Shown here: positions 42,732-52,381 of the stretch, piece after piece
Position numbering within the stretch: the first letter of the stretch is position 1
Layout: every line of letters begins with the position of its first letter
Origin: Bacteriovoracia bacterium
GTDB taxonomy: Bacteria; Bdellovibrionota; Bacteriovoracia; Bacteriovoracales; Bacteriovoracaceae
Assembly (NCBI GenBank): GCA_030431635.1
Contig: JAUIIL010000008.1
Location: 62,001-126,000 of the forward strand
Direction of reading: 5' to 3'
Length of the DNA stretch: 64,000 nucleotides
The notes under the pieces: generated by a model
Database searches by the model: none
Seen by the model: the letters and a program-made list of their open reading frames with translations, nothing else
What the model was told of the DNA's origin: nothing
Position numbers and translations under genes: made by a program

Positions 42732-45046
42732 AGTCTGACTTTTATAATACTTGAACCATCGTTACCAGATAAGTTCTTTTCAATAATAAAGTCTTGGGAT
42801 TTGTGGATATATTGAATAAGCCAGTTTTTTAAAATACCATCGCCATGTCCATGAATAATTTCTATGTAAGGCAAATTATCCACTTTTAAATTACTAAGAG
42901 CTGTTTCAACAATTGAAATGAATTCATCTAGTCTTTTCCCTCTACAGTCAAATACTAACTGGGAAGATGTTTCTTTTTGAAAACTTACAGAGACAGTGTT
43001 TTGAGGTTTTTTATAACTAGAAAAATAAAAATCAGAAAGAGGAAGGGTCGCTTTAATCTTTCCTGAACTAACAATAGCTTTGTTATTATTTATTTTCAAA
43101 ATTTGAACATCTTTATTTAATTTTTTTGAAAATAAATACATTCCTTCCTGAATATCATTTATAGGAAAACTCAATAATTTATTTTCTTGTTTTTCCTTAT
43201 CGATAGGGATTTTCAAATTTGTAAAAATTTTATTTTTATTTTTTATTTCTGCTTTTCTTATTTCTTCTAAAATACGCTCAGCTTTGTTTTGATATTTTTG
43301 CTCAAGGCTCAAATATTTGCTTTTTAGCTCTTCTTCTTTCATTCCAAGTAAGGCTTGAGTTTGTTTTTCTTTTTGCTCAATAATGAGTTCTCTTCTTGAA
43401 ATATCATCGAGGGTTTTTTGAATATAGTGCTCCTGTTTTGATAGTTTTAAAGTTAGCTGTTCAAAGTCCTCATATTCTTCAGAGAGAAGTTTTTTGGCAA
43501 AGTTGGCGATACGATCTTTTTTTTCAAATTGAATGAGGTTATTAAAGATATTAAGAGCGTAAGAACTTCCAGGAGTTCCCATTATTAATCTATAAGTAGG
43601 TTTATTTGATGAAAGGTCAAACCCCATATGAGCACTTTCAAATAAATCATCTTTAAAAAAATAATTTTTCAAGTTTTCATGATGTGTCGACAATAAAATA
43701 TAGGTAGTATTTTGGTTGATAAATTCTAAACACCAGGCATAGGCCAAAGCCGATGCTTCAGAAGAGGAGGTTGTATTGAAAATTTCATCACAAATAAGCA
43801 AGTTTCTTTCATTTAATTCTTGAAAAGTAGTCGAAAGGCTTGTTATTTCAGATGAAAACGAACTAAGGCCTTCATTTACATTTTGAAAATCTTGCCCGTG
43901 AAAAAAAAGAGAGTCAAAGCATCCCAAAGTAGCACTAGTTGAGGGAACGTAACATCCCATTTGGAAAAGTAGCTGAGCTATGGCGATAGACTTCAAAGTG
44001 ATTGTCTTCCCACCAGTATTAGGACCAGAGATGATAAACCCTTTTTTATTATTGAAAAAAATATCATTTGCTACACAATTTTCAATTAAAGGATGTCTTA
44101 GGTTGTTGATTTTAAGAGAGAGGGAATTTGAAATATCAGGTTTTTTCAAGTGAAAGTATTTATGAAACTTCAATCTTGAACAATAAAAATCAATCCGAAG
44201 GGTTTCATCATATATTTTTTTCAAATAAGAAATATTATCAAAAAGAAAGCGAGAATATTTTCTCTCAATTTTAATCTTCTCATTTTCAAATTGATTAAGT
44301 AACTCGTTTCTTTTATTGGAGAAATTTTCGATTACATAGGGTTCGACATAAAGAGTGTGTCCAGTTTCAGAGCGAGCAACTATTCGACCTAGTGAGGAGT
44401 TATAGTGATCAGTTTTAATAGGAAGTACATATCTATCATCAATAATGTCATAATTATTGATTTGAATAGAGCTTTGATACTCTTTATTGTTCATTAATTG
44501 AGAAATGTGTTCCGTAATTTTAGATGTGGTAGATTTTATTTCAAGATAGATTGATTTTAACAAAGGGTGTTGTAAGTAATTAATATCTCCATTAATTGAA
44601 ACAAAAGATCTAAACTCTTTCAAATATCCTTTTTGTATCTTTCTTTGTTCATTTTTAACATTTTCAATTTTAATTTGATAAACATTGACTTCAGAGTTGT
44701 AGAGCATGAAAAAAAATTCAACCAAAAGACTGACTTGGTGAATTTCTTTCAAGCCAAGAAGAGCTCCTTTAGAGAGTGCTTCAATTGAGCTTAATAGCTC
44801 CTTATCGGGAGAAATGTTTTGATATAATTCAAAAAATTGTGAGTTTTTGTGATAAACTTCGCTAAAGTCTTCAATGTTCTGATAAATTTGAGCAATATCA
44901 GCATTAGAGGTGTAAAAATGGATATCGTAGTAGATAGTTTTATTTATTTCAAAATGAGTGAAATTATTCAAAAAATCAATAATTCGCCCCCATTCAAATT
45001 GATCAAAAAGTTCGGGAGAGTTTGTTTTTAATAAGTTATTTACCAT
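42728..45046 (-). CDS. mutS2: MutS2-family ATPase with Smr domain
   Basis: A 772-residue protein with a MutS-type clamp and core, Walker A GPNTGGKT (341-348), Walker B LLICDEIFNTTSSSEAS, a long coiled coil (about residues 530-620) and a C-terminal Smr domain (FDCRGKRLDEF, IEIIHGHGDGILKNWL). In Bacillus, MutS2 (RqcU) binds collided ribosomes and feeds the quality-control pathway; older work links it to recombination control. Its ATG shares a CATG with the divergent RqcH-like gene. TATAGT lies 8 bases upstream and no ribosome-binding site is visible. Confidence 0.93.
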   Translation of the reverse strand: MVNNLLKTNSPELFDQFEWGRIIDFLNNFTHFEINKTIYYDIHFYTSNADIAQIYQNIEDFSEVYHKNSQFFELYQNISPDKELLSSIEALSKGALLGLKEIHQVSLLVEFFFMLYNSEVNVYQIKIENVKNEQRKIQKGYLKEFRSFVSINGDINYLQHPLLKSIYLEIKSTTSKITEHISQLMNNKEYQSSIQINNYDIIDDRYVLPIKTDHYNSSLGRIVARSETGHTLYVEPYVIENFSNKRNELLNQFENEKIKIERKYSRFLFDNISYLKKIYDETLRIDFYCSRLKFHKYFHLKKPDISNSLSLKINNLRHPLIENCVANDIFFNNKKGFIISGPNTGGKTITLKSIAIAQLLFQMGCYVPSTSATLGCFDSLFFHGQDFQNVNEGLSSFSSEITSLSTTFQELNERNLLICDEIFNTTSSSEASALAYAWCLEFINQNTTYILLSTHHENLKNYFFKDDLFESAHMGFDLSSNKPTYRLIMGTPGSSYALNIFNNLIQFEKKDRIANFAKKLLSEEYEDFEQLTLKLSKQEHYIQKTLDDISRRELIIEQKEKQTQALLGMKEEELKSKYLSLEQKYQNKAERILEEIRKAEIKNKNKIFTNLKIPIDKEKQENKLLSFPINDIQEGMYLFSKKLNKDVQILKINNNKAIVSSGKIKATLPLSDFYFSSYKKPQNTVSVSFQKETSSQLVFDCRGKRLDEFISIVETALSNLKVDNLPYIEIIHGHGDGILKNWLIQYIHKSQDFIIEKNLSGNDGSSIIKVRL

Positions 45047-46346
45047 GATACAAAACTATAAAACATTATCATCAGCAGTCGAGACAATTAATCACTTATT
45101 GTCAAAACCTTGTCAAATTCAAAAAATATATGCGACAGCATTTTATATCGTTTTTCAACTAAGAACACCAGGTAAAACCGTTTATTTGTATATGGGTAGA
45201 GGGAAGGGTTACGAGGGATTATTTATTGGAGAGTGCGCTCCTCCTTCTTTTTTACGAAAACAAGATCAATTAAGAAATTATTTAAGAAAACATCTGAGCT
45301 CATGTTTTCTGCACGAAGTTTTAATTGATAAAAAAGATCGAGCAATCATACTGCGTTTTCAAAAAATGGGAAAAATAAATAATTTTAGTTATTTTTGGAA
45401 GGGGCGCGACTCTTATTTTTTTCATTTTTTTCATGAAATATCAAAAAACAATACGCGAATATATACTTCTTGGAATGGATACATTGAAAAACTTTCTGAA
45501 ACCTTAGATCTTTTTGATATTTATGATGAGTTAGGAAGAATTGATATTGAAAAGAGAAACGATATAAAAACTATTGGAGTAGAACAACTCTTGCATGATG
45601 AGGAGGAGATTTCTAACTCTCGGTCAAATAAAACGAAAGCAAATAAAAAACTAGAAAAAAAGATTCATTTGATTAAAAAAGATATATCTAGAATTGAAAA
45701 ACTAAAGGCCATAGAGGCCAAGGTTGAAGACTCTTTATTTGAAAAGGAAATTCAAGATAAAGATGTTTTTCACTTTGAAGGTTTTAAGGTTAAGTTTTTT
45801 CATGGAATGAGTTTTTACCAAAAAAGAAACAGAGTTTATGAAAAAATAAAAGGATTCAAGAAAGCTTTAAAAATACAGGAAGAAAGATTAAAAGAAACAC
45901 AAAAAGAAATTGAAGGCAAGAAAGATGTTCAAAAACAAAGTACTCTTTTACCTATAATGCCGATTTGGAAAAGTGAAGCCAAGCCAAATAAAACACAGAA
46001 ATCAAATGAGAGTTTTAATATTGTCACTTTTAAAGATATGAAGATATGTTATGGCCAAAATGCAAAGGAAAATGACTCTATAAGAATAAAATGGGCCAAA
46101 AAAGAAGACTACTGGTTTCACTTAGAATCTGATAAGAGTCCTCACATTTTTGTAAAAGGAGATTCTGAGGTTATTTTAAGTGAAGAGCTTTTTGTTTTTG
46201 TTGCTAATATAATGAAAAAAGAATCTGGGTTAAAAACCTCGGAAGTTAACTTAATGTATACAAAAGTAAAAAATTTAAAGGGGGTTAAGAAATCCCCTGG
46301 AAAGGTTCTTTATAAAAAAGAAAAATATAGAAAGGTTGTGTTATAA
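45045..46346 (+). CDS. rqcH: RqcH-like NFACT protein
   Basis: A 433-residue NFACT protein. The N-terminal domain keeps the Asp-Arg pair (Asp98, Arg99 in KKDRAIILRF), a hallmark of RqcH proteins that recruit Ala-tRNA. A charged coiled coil spans about residues 200-300. The C-terminal NFACT-R domain has YGQNAKENDSIRIKWAKKEDYWFHLE (RqcH consensus: N-N-x-Q-N-D then W-H) and ends VKNLKGVKKSPGKVLYKKEK. It is shorter than typical RqcH (about 570 residues). RqcH adds C-terminal Ala tails to nascent chains on split 50S subunits. It is divergent from mutS2. Confidence 0.82.
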   Translation: MIQNYKTLSSAVETINHLLSKPCQIQKIYATAFYIVFQLRTPGKTVYLYMGRGKGYEGLFIGECAPPSFLRKQDQLRNYLRKHLSSCFLHEVLIDKKDRAIILRFQKMGKINNFSYFWKGRDSYFFHFFHEISKNNTRIYTSWNGYIEKLSETLDLFDIYDELGRIDIEKRNDIKTIGVEQLLHDEEEISNSRSNKTKANKKLEKKIHLIKKDISRIEKLKAIEAKVEDSLFEKEIQDKDVFHFEGFKVKFFHGMSFYQKRNRVYEKIKGFKKALKIQEERLKETQKEIEGKKDVQKQSTLLPIMPIWKSEAKPNKTQKSNESFNIVTFKDMKICYGQNAKENDSIRIKWAKKEDYWFHLESDKSPHIFVKGDSEVILSEELFVFVANIMKKESGLKTSEVNLMYTKVKNLKGVKKSPGKVLYKKEKYRKVVL

Positions 46347-46352
46347 TTAACC

Positions 46353-46976
46353 ATGAAGTTATTTTTAGTGATATTTTCAGTGCTCAATTGCTATGCTCAA
46401 CAAAAAAACAGTTATGAGCTTTTTTTAAAATCTCTATTTAGAACAGAGAAAAAGATAGAATTTGAATATGAATCTAAAAAGAAAAAAGAGGTTATTGCCT
46501 TTGGTCCTGATGATAAAAGAGAGCTTTCTCCTATTTCTGAATTAATGAAATTAGTTTTTTATCAAAAAGGGGTAAAACCAAACGAAAATTATCAAATAGA
46601 AAAAATAGATTCTCAAAATTATAAAGCACGCTCTCTTTCCTCATCAGAAATCATCAATGAGTACGTGTATACTTTGGACAAGAATGTAATCTCTAAAGTG
46701 GTAGAGAAATCTCCAATAGGGACTTCCATCTCTCATCTAGAATACCAAAAATATAAAGGGAAATATTATATACGAAGTATTAAGATGAAAAATTTTTATG
46801 GCAGACAGTTTCAAGAGAGCAAGATTTCTATCAAATATATGGCGAAGCGTAGAACTTTAGTACCTTTATCAATTACTAAGAAAAGTTTTTTAAAAGTGCT
46901 TGAACAACGGAGCGAAAAGAAAACGATACTATCAGAAAAAGAACATATTCAGATCAAGCATATCAAGTTCATATAG
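46353..46976 (+). CDS. Secreted protein of unknown function
   Basis: A 207-residue protein with a signal peptide (MKLFLVIFSVLNCYA) and a basic, beta-rich body (ISHLEYQKYKGKYYIRSIKMKNF). The layout recalls periplasmic LolA/LolB-like or outer-membrane lipoprotein-sorting proteins, but I see no diagnostic motif. It starts 6 bp after rqcH and precedes the MoxR gene, so it may belong to either transcript. Confidence 0.65.
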   Translation: MKLFLVIFSVLNCYAQQKNSYELFLKSLFRTEKKIEFEYESKKKKEVIAFGPDDKRELSPISELMKLVFYQKGVKPNENYQIEKIDSQNYKARSLSSSEIINEYVYTLDKNVISKVVEKSPIGTSISHLEYQKYKGKYYIRSIKMKNFYGRQFQESKISIKYMAKRRTLVPLSITKKSFLKVLEQRSEKKTILSEKEHIQIKHIKFI

Positions 46977-47055
46977 ACACTTACCTCCTAGTTTTTTTGC
47001 TAACTTATGGATAAAATATAATGAATATTTAACGCAAAAACTATTGAGGAAAGCC

Positions 47056-48006
47056 ATGTCAAGTGATCTCAGAAATAAGGTTCAATCCGTTTTAAATGAA
47101 GCAAAAAAACTCGTCTTCGGACAAGACCAAATGCTTGAGGCAATCATGTCAGCTTTAATTTGTGAGGGACATTTGCTTATTGAGGGAATGCCAGGGCTAG
47201 GTAAAACCTTAAGTGTTTCTACCATGAGCAAGTTATGTGATTTAAATTTTCAAAGAGTTCAGTTTACGCCAGATCTTTTACCTTCGGACTTAATCGGGAC
47301 AATGATTTTTAGCCAAAAAACAGAAGAGTTTAAAACGAAAACAGGCCCTATTTTTACTCAAATTCTACTTGCTGATGAAATAAACCGTTCACCGGCAAAG
47401 GTTCAGTCTGCTTTACTTGAAGCAATGGCGGAAAAACAAGTTACTATTGGAGAGAATACTCATAAACTACCATCTCCTTTTGTTGTTCTTGCAACACAAA
47501 ACCCGATTGAGCAAGAAGGTACATATCAACTACCTGAAGCACAACTTGATAGATTTATGATGAAGGTTGGAGTGGATTATCCAAGCTTTGAGGCAGAAAA
47601 AAGTATATTAACCCTAGGAAAAAGTGTTTTTGCTAAATTAGAACCAATATTAGCACAAGATAATTTGATAGAATTACAAAATATTGTTGAAAAAATTTAT
47701 CTTGATGAAAAAATCATTGATCTTATAACAAGAATTGTTCATGCAACAAGACCAACATCTTCTTATTTTCCGAAAGAGTTTAACGGTGCTATTTTAGCGG
47801 GAGCATCTCCTCGTGCCGGAATTTGGCTTTATAAAATTTCTAAATTTAAAGCGTTCATGGAAGGTAGGGATTATGTTAACCCAGAGGACGTTCTCTCTAT
47901 TATTCCAGAGGTTTTAGGACACAGAATAATTTTATCGTATGAAGCTATTGTTGATAAAATGGATGCAAAGAAAATATCGGTTCAAATTGCAAATAGTTTG
48001 ATATGA
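47056..48006 (+). CDS. MoxR-family AAA+ ATPase
   Basis: A 316-residue AAA+ ATPase with Walker A GMPGLGKT (44-51), Walker B LLADEINR, sensor 1 ATQNPIEQEGTY and the MoxR-typical QLPEAQLDRFMM. It acts as a chaperone for von Willebrand factor A partners. I start at ATG 47056 with GAGGA upstream; a longer frame from 46900 overlaps the previous gene and adds residues not seen in MoxR. The TGA overlaps the DUF58 gene by 4 bp. MoxR-DUF58-BatA-BatB-BatD is a standard cluster. Confidence 0.95.
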   Translation: MSSDLRNKVQSVLNEAKKLVFGQDQMLEAIMSALICEGHLLIEGMPGLGKTLSVSTMSKLCDLNFQRVQFTPDLLPSDLIGTMIFSQKTEEFKTKTGPIFTQILLADEINRSPAKVQSALLEAMAEKQVTIGENTHKLPSPFVVLATQNPIEQEGTYQLPEAQLDRFMMKVGVDYPSFEAEKSILTLGKSVFAKLEPILAQDNLIELQNIVEKIYLDEKIIDLITRIVHATRPTSSYFPKEFNGAILAGASPRAGIWLYKISKFKAFMEGRDYVNPEDVLSIIPEVLGHRIILSYEAIVDKMDAKKISVQIANSLI

Positions 48007-48857
48007 ATTTAAAAGAAGTAGAAAAAGTTGTTGCTGGAATTCAGAGTCAGCTTTTTAAAAATTCAAACTCTTACTCCATTGGAATGCTTAAGTCTCATTT
48101 TAAAGGCTCTGGGCTTCAGTTTAAAGATCATCAAGTTTATGTCCACGGTGATGACGTGCGATTTATTGATTGGAAACTTTCAGCGAAAACAAGGAACTCA
48201 TACATTAAAACGTTTGAAGAAGAGCGCAATATTGAAATTGTTGTTTTGATAGATTTAAGTTACTCAATGTTTACTGGCTATAAAAACGTTTCTAAAATTC
48301 AAGCTAGTTTTGAAATAGCCTGCCTTCTCTACTTGTTGGCCAAAGAAACCAATGATCAAGTTAAAGTTATTTTATGGACCGATAGAGAATACTCACTTCC
48401 TTCAAAGTCTGGAAAAGAAGGAATTGTACAACTGATATCTACAATAGAGAAAATCAACATTTTAAAATCAAATGGGAACATTAATTATAGTTTTCCTCTT
48501 TTCGAACCATATAATTCACAAAAAAAGCTATCAACAATAAAGGCCTTTTTGGCCAAAAATAAGGAAGTAATATTATTGAGTGATTTTTCTCTTTATGAGG
48601 ATATGGATGAGCTCAATAAAATCTTAATAAGGAGAAAAATGCACGGATTTAGAATCCTTTCTCCACTTGATGAATATAACGAGAAGCCTTATTCTTGCGT
48701 TGCATTTGACCCTCATTCACGTTTTTCTGAAAAAATATTCATGAATAAATCATCTTTTTTTAAAGAGAAAAGAAAGATCCCAAGAGTTAAAGGAAGAGTT
48801 TTAGATTTAAATGTAAAAGAGAGGTATCTTGAGGTTTTTATCAAGCAAATGCTTTAG
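48003..48857 (+). CDS. DUF58 protein (VWA-like partner of MoxR)
   Basis: A 284-residue cytoplasmic protein. The signature GMLKSHFKGSGLQFKDHQVY followed by DDVRFIDWKLSAKT is the DUF58 hallmark, and the VWA-like part follows with VVLIDLSYSMF (a DxSxS MIDAS) and KEVILLSDFSLYED. It works with MoxR, probably in assembly of envelope or metal-dependent complexes. It overlaps both neighbours. Confidence 0.92.
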   Translation: MNLKEVEKVVAGIQSQLFKNSNSYSIGMLKSHFKGSGLQFKDHQVYVHGDDVRFIDWKLSAKTRNSYIKTFEEERNIEIVVLIDLSYSMFTGYKNVSKIQASFEIACLLYLLAKETNDQVKVILWTDREYSLPSKSGKEGIVQLISTIEKINILKSNGNINYSFPLFEPYNSQKKLSTIKAFLAKNKEVILLSDFSLYEDMDELNKILIRRKMHGFRILSPLDEYNEKPYSCVAFDPHSRFSEKIFMNKSSFFKEKRKIPRVKGRVLDLNVKERYLEVFIKQML

Positions 48858-49620
48858 GATCATTTTACTTTTTTTGTTCGTAGGATGTTCCTTTGCTTCT
48901 GAAATTAAAATTTCTCTGAATAAAGAGGGAAAATTTCTTATAGGTGAGACTAAGAGAATTTTTTGGGAGGTGTTAAAAAATACACCAGATGAATTTACTA
49001 TGGGTAATTTTGAAGGAAATTATCTAATCGAAGATGTTATTTACTTATCAGAAGTTTTAACAAATGAAAGCTCTGATACCTATTCCTCTGGTACAGCTAT
49101 AATGACTTTAGTAGGACCTATTAATGAAAAAAATACTTTTTTAAAATTTAAAGAAAAAAACTATCAAATTCATTTTGAAAAAATAGAATTTGAGCTAAAG
49201 GATATTAAAGATACAAATGCTCTTATTGTTATTGAAGAAAGCTTAACGACGAATAGAAATTATTATTATCTATATGTGATTTTTTTAAATTTACTTTTAT
49301 TCTTCTTTTTGGTTGTTCCAATATGGATAAAAAGAAGAAGAAGAAAACTTCAGTTAAAAGAAGAGTTAGAAAAAACTGAAAATAAAAAAAGAAAATATCA
49401 AAAGATGTTTCTAGATGCTGAATCAAGACAAGATATTGAAAAGCTATATGCTTTAAGAGCTGAATGGAGATTTTTCCTTGAGGGGGAAACCAGTGAGATA
49501 GAAGAGCTTTTTACAAGTATTGAAAAAATTCAGTATAAAAAAGAATGGAGCAATATTGAGGAAAATAACATCAAAAATATTTTTAATAAATTAAAAGAAG
49601 AGTTTTCGAAGTTAATATGA
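48829..49620 (+). CDS. Membrane-anchored protein of the Bat operon (DUF4381-like position)
   Basis: A 263-residue protein with an N-terminal signal (IILLFLFVGCSFA, ending in a Cys that could be lipidated), about 120 periplasmic residues, one membrane segment (YYLYVIFLNLLLFFFLVVPIW, around 145-165) and a basic helical cytoplasmic tail. It occupies the place of the DUF4381 protein between DUF58 and BatA in many bat clusters, but I cannot confirm the family. The start is TTG 48829 inside the DUF58 gene. Confidence 0.7.
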   Translation: MRFLSSKCFRIILLFLFVGCSFASEIKISLNKEGKFLIGETKRIFWEVLKNTPDEFTMGNFEGNYLIEDVIYLSEVLTNESSDTYSSGTAIMTLVGPINEKNTFLKFKEKNYQIHFEKIEFELKDIKDTNALIVIEESLTTNRNYYYLYVIFLNLLLFFFLVVPIWIKRRRRKLQLKEELEKTENKKRKYQKMFLDAESRQDIEKLYALRAEWRFFLEGETSEIEELFTSIEKIQYKKEWSNIEENNIKNIFNKLKEEFSKLI

Positions 49621-50594
49621 TTGAGTACAGAACGCCATACTATCTAGCAATAGGCTTGTTGGGACTATTAATTTGGAGTTTAGATTTCTGGAAGGTTTTT
49701 TATCGACCCCAACTTCATTTTTCTATTCGAATGAGTAGTGTAAAATCTAAAGATTGGTTACGTCTTTTACAATTTGTTTTAGGCGTTACTTCGTGGCTAT
49801 TTCTTTCTTTTGCTTTAATGGGTCCAAGAAAGCCATTAAAGTTTGCCCCTGATTCAGTAGAGGTAAATGATATTTTTTTCGTAGTCGACGTTTCTAGGTC
49901 AATGCTTGCAGATGACTTACCTCCAAATCGTCTAGAAGTAGCAAAAGCTAAAATTAGAGATTTTATTAAACTTCGTCCAACTGATCGAATTGGTATTGTC
50001 ATGTTTTCTGAAAAAGTTTTTACTCTTCTACCGCTAACAACTGATGCTGGGGTTATTGATCAGGTAATAGATGATATAAATGTCGGTAATTTAGGCGGAG
50101 GGACTAATATTGGGGATGCTTTAGGACTAGCTGTTGCAAGAGCTGTTGATACAGAGACCAAGAACAAAGTTATTATCCTTTTAACTGATGGTGTTAATAA
50201 TATTGGAAACATGTCTCCTATTCAAGCAGCTGAGATGGCGCAAAAATACTCAATAAAGGTTTATACCATTGGTATCGGAACAGATGATAGTGCAAGAATT
50301 CCTGTCAACAACGGAGTTTTTGGAACTCGGTATCAGGTTATTCCGGGAGGCTCTATCGATATTAAAACGTTAGAAAAAATATCAGAGCTAACTGGTGGAA
50401 AAACTTATGTGGCAAAAAGTGAAGAATCTCTAAAAGAAATACTAGATGACATTCAGAACTTGGAGAAAACAAAAATTCATTCCAAGGGCCGTATTGTTTA
50501 TGATGAAATTTATTACTCATATTTGTTATATGGAGTTGTTTTATTATTCCTAGTGGAATGCTTTAGAAGGTTTAGGGTGAAAGAATATTTATGA
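49617..50594 (+). CDS. batA: BatA, VWA-domain membrane protein
   Basis: Two N-terminal membrane segments (8-22 and 50-68) precede a periplasmic VWA domain with an intact MIDAS (DVSRS, 91-95; later TDGVNNIGN) and one C-terminal membrane segment (SYLLYGVVLLFLVECF). Length is 325 residues. Bat proteins were named for aerotolerance in Bacteroides and are thought to form a stress-responsive periplasmic complex. The start ATG overlaps the previous stop and the end overlaps batB. Confidence 0.92.
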   Translation: MIEYRTPYYLAIGLLGLLIWSLDFWKVFYRPQLHFSIRMSSVKSKDWLRLLQFVLGVTSWLFLSFALMGPRKPLKFAPDSVEVNDIFFVVDVSRSMLADDLPPNRLEVAKAKIRDFIKLRPTDRIGIVMFSEKVFTLLPLTTDAGVIDQVIDDINVGNLGGGTNIGDALGLAVARAVDTETKNKVIILLTDGVNNIGNMSPIQAAEMAQKYSIKVYTIGIGTDDSARIPVNNGVFGTRYQVIPGGSIDIKTLEKISELTGGKTYVAKSEESLKEILDDIQNLEKTKIHSKGRIVYDEIYYSYLLYGVVLLFLVECFRRFRVKEYL

Positions 50595-52381
50595 TTCTCA
50601 ATGAAATAGTTTACGCTCCCATCGTTATTTTTCTTTCTTTCATGTTTGCTTTTTTTTATTTCAAGCAATCAAGAAATTTTTTTCATTGGGTCAATGAGCA
50701 TTGGTTTTTTCGAGTAAAATCTAAAATAAAGTGGTCAAACGTGTTTTATGTAACAGGTGTTATATTACTACTTTTCTCTCTTTTAGATTTAAGAGGTAAG
50801 CCAGAAAAAATAACGTCAAAAATCCCTGAACAAAAAACAATAATAATGCTTGATACCTCAACAAGCATGCTTGCTGAAGATGTGAGACCAAGCCGATTTG
50901 AAAAAGCTATTTTTATGGCCCGGCATTTTGTAAAAAAAGCAATTGGGCATCAAATTTCTGTGTTAGTTTTTTCTGATACAACAAAACGATTAATTCCTTT
51001 CACTTCAGACTTAGATCTTCTTGATTCTCGTATTGAGGGTTTAAAAAATTTACGTATTAATAGAGGTGGTACAAACCTTTCGGGAGCAATGTCAGAAGCT
51101 CTTCAATATCTTAGAGGTGATAAAGGAGAATTCGTTGGCAATATTCTTTTAATTACAGATGCGGAAGAAACAGAGGGAGGTTTTAAAGCAATCATTCCTC
51201 GATCTGTTTCTGTTGCAGCAGTTGGAGTTGGAACAAATAAAGGGGGCGTTATTCCCTTAAGGGATATATATGGAAATTTTAGAGGAAATAAAAAGTTTAA
51301 TGGAAATGAAGTTGTTTCAAAGTTGGATGAGGTTTTTCTTAGAAAATTAGGAGATAGTATTAAGAATTATCAATATTGGATTGCGACTTCATACACGTTA
51401 CCAACCGAGCAAATATTGAAATTCTTCAGCGGTGTACATAACAAAAAGTTTTCACAGGGAGAGGTTACGATCCAACAAATTTATCTTGAAATTATTCTTG
51501 TCCCTGGAATTCTACTTATGACAGCTTCTTTTTTATTTCGTTTTGGTAAAGCTTTTAGTGTGATGGGGCTTCTGTTTCTTATAAGTTTCAACTCTTTTTC
51601 TCAAGAAGAGGAAAAAACACCTTACGATGATCAAATTCAGGAATATAAAAAGCATTTAAAAAAAGGCGATATTAATCCAGATGAATATTTAAAGTTAGGT
51701 GAACTTCTTCTTCGAGCGGGAAAAGCAGAAGAAGCAAATAAGGTTTATAGTGAAGCCTTAAATGGAGAAAAAAAGGCGAATGTTACAAGTAAAATCAACC
51801 AAGCATCCGCGTTACTTGCCAATAAAAAATACAAAGAGGCCTTGGAGCTTTATTCAGAAATTGATTCTTTTTTAGATAAAAACCCTTCAGAAGAGGCCAA
51901 AAAATTAAAAGAAGTTATTCGGAAAAATACTTTATCTGCTTTGAAAAAGAAAAAGCAAGAACAAAAAAATAAAGACAATAAGGATAATAAAGACAATAAG
52001 GATAATAAACACAATAAGGATAATAAAGACAACAAGGATAATAAAGACAACAAGGATAATAAAGACAACAAGGATAATAAAGACAATAAGGATAATAAAG
52101 ACAATAAGGATAATAAAGACAATAAGGATAATAAAGACAATAAGGATAATAAAGACAATAAGGATAATAAAGACAATAAAGATAATAAAGATAATAAAGA
52201 CAACAAGGACGATCAAAAAGAATTAAAGAATCAACCAGATAAGCCTATTAAAAAGGTACCCAAAAGTAAGTTGCCATCTTTATTGAAGCAACTCATTCAT
52301 GATGATAGAAAATTACAAGAACAACTCATTGATTCTTCAACTCAAGATAAGTTGAAGGGCAGAGAAAAGAAGGATTGGTAA
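50591..52381 (+). CDS. batB: BatB-BatC fusion protein with Asp-Asn-Lys repeat linker
   Basis: A 596-residue protein. Residues 1-330 are BatB: membrane segments at 8-24 and 52-66, then a VWA domain with MIDAS DTSTS (88-92) and a membrane segment near 300-320. Residues 340-445 carry TPR-like helices (DEYLKLGELLLRAGKAEEA, then ASALLANKKYKEALELYSEI), equivalent to BatC. A low-complexity tract of 26 Asp-Asn-Lys units (one with His for Asp) follows, then a basic tail. BatB and BatC are separate genes in Bacteroides and Leptospira. The gene overlaps batA and batD. Confidence 0.9.
   Translation: MILNEIVYAPIVIFLSFMFAFFYFKQSRNFFHWVNEHWFFRVKSKIKWSNVFYVTGVILLLFSLLDLRGKPEKITSKIPEQKTIIMLDTSTSMLAEDVRPSRFEKAIFMARHFVKKAIGHQISVLVFSDTTKRLIPFTSDLDLLDSRIEGLKNLRINRGGTNLSGAMSEALQYLRGDKGEFVGNILLITDAEETEGGFKAIIPRSVSVAAVGVGTNKGGVIPLRDIYGNFRGNKKFNGNEVVSKLDEVFLRKLGDSIKNYQYWIATSYTLPTEQILKFFSGVHNKKFSQGEVTIQQIYLEIILVPGILLMTASFLFRFGKAFSVMGLLFLISFNSFSQEEEKTPYDDQIQEYKKHLKKGDINPDEYLKLGELLLRAGKAEEANKVYSEALNGEKKANVTSKINQASALLANKKYKEALELYSEIDSFLDKNPSEEAKKLKEVIRKNTLSALKKKKQEQKNKDNKDNKDNKDNKHNKDNKDNKDNKDNKDNKDNKDNKDNKDNKDNKDNKDNKDNKDNKDNKDNKDNKDNKDNKDNKDNKDDQKELKNQPDKPIKKVPKSKLPSLLKQLIHDDRKLQEQLIDSSTQDKLKGREKKDW
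51974..52207 (+). repeat. 18-bp tandem repeat (13 copies) inside batB
   Basis: Thirteen near-identical 18-bp units of the type GATAATAAAGACAATAAG, encoding 26 Asp-Asn-Lys tripeptides (the fifth reads His-Asn-Lys). Some units carry AAC for AAT. Unit length is a multiple of three, so copy-number change would lengthen or shorten the linker without a frameshift. Confidence 0.95.

Noticed and set aside
51974-52207. CRISPR-like array
   Set aside because: The units are contiguous 18-bp coding repeats without spacers, in frame with batB.
51850-52216. Long minus-strand frames of repeated Leu-Leu-Ser or Ile-Val-Phe opposite the batB repeat
   Set aside because: They are complements of the Asp-Asn-Lys tract, have no ribosome-binding site and no conserved domain.
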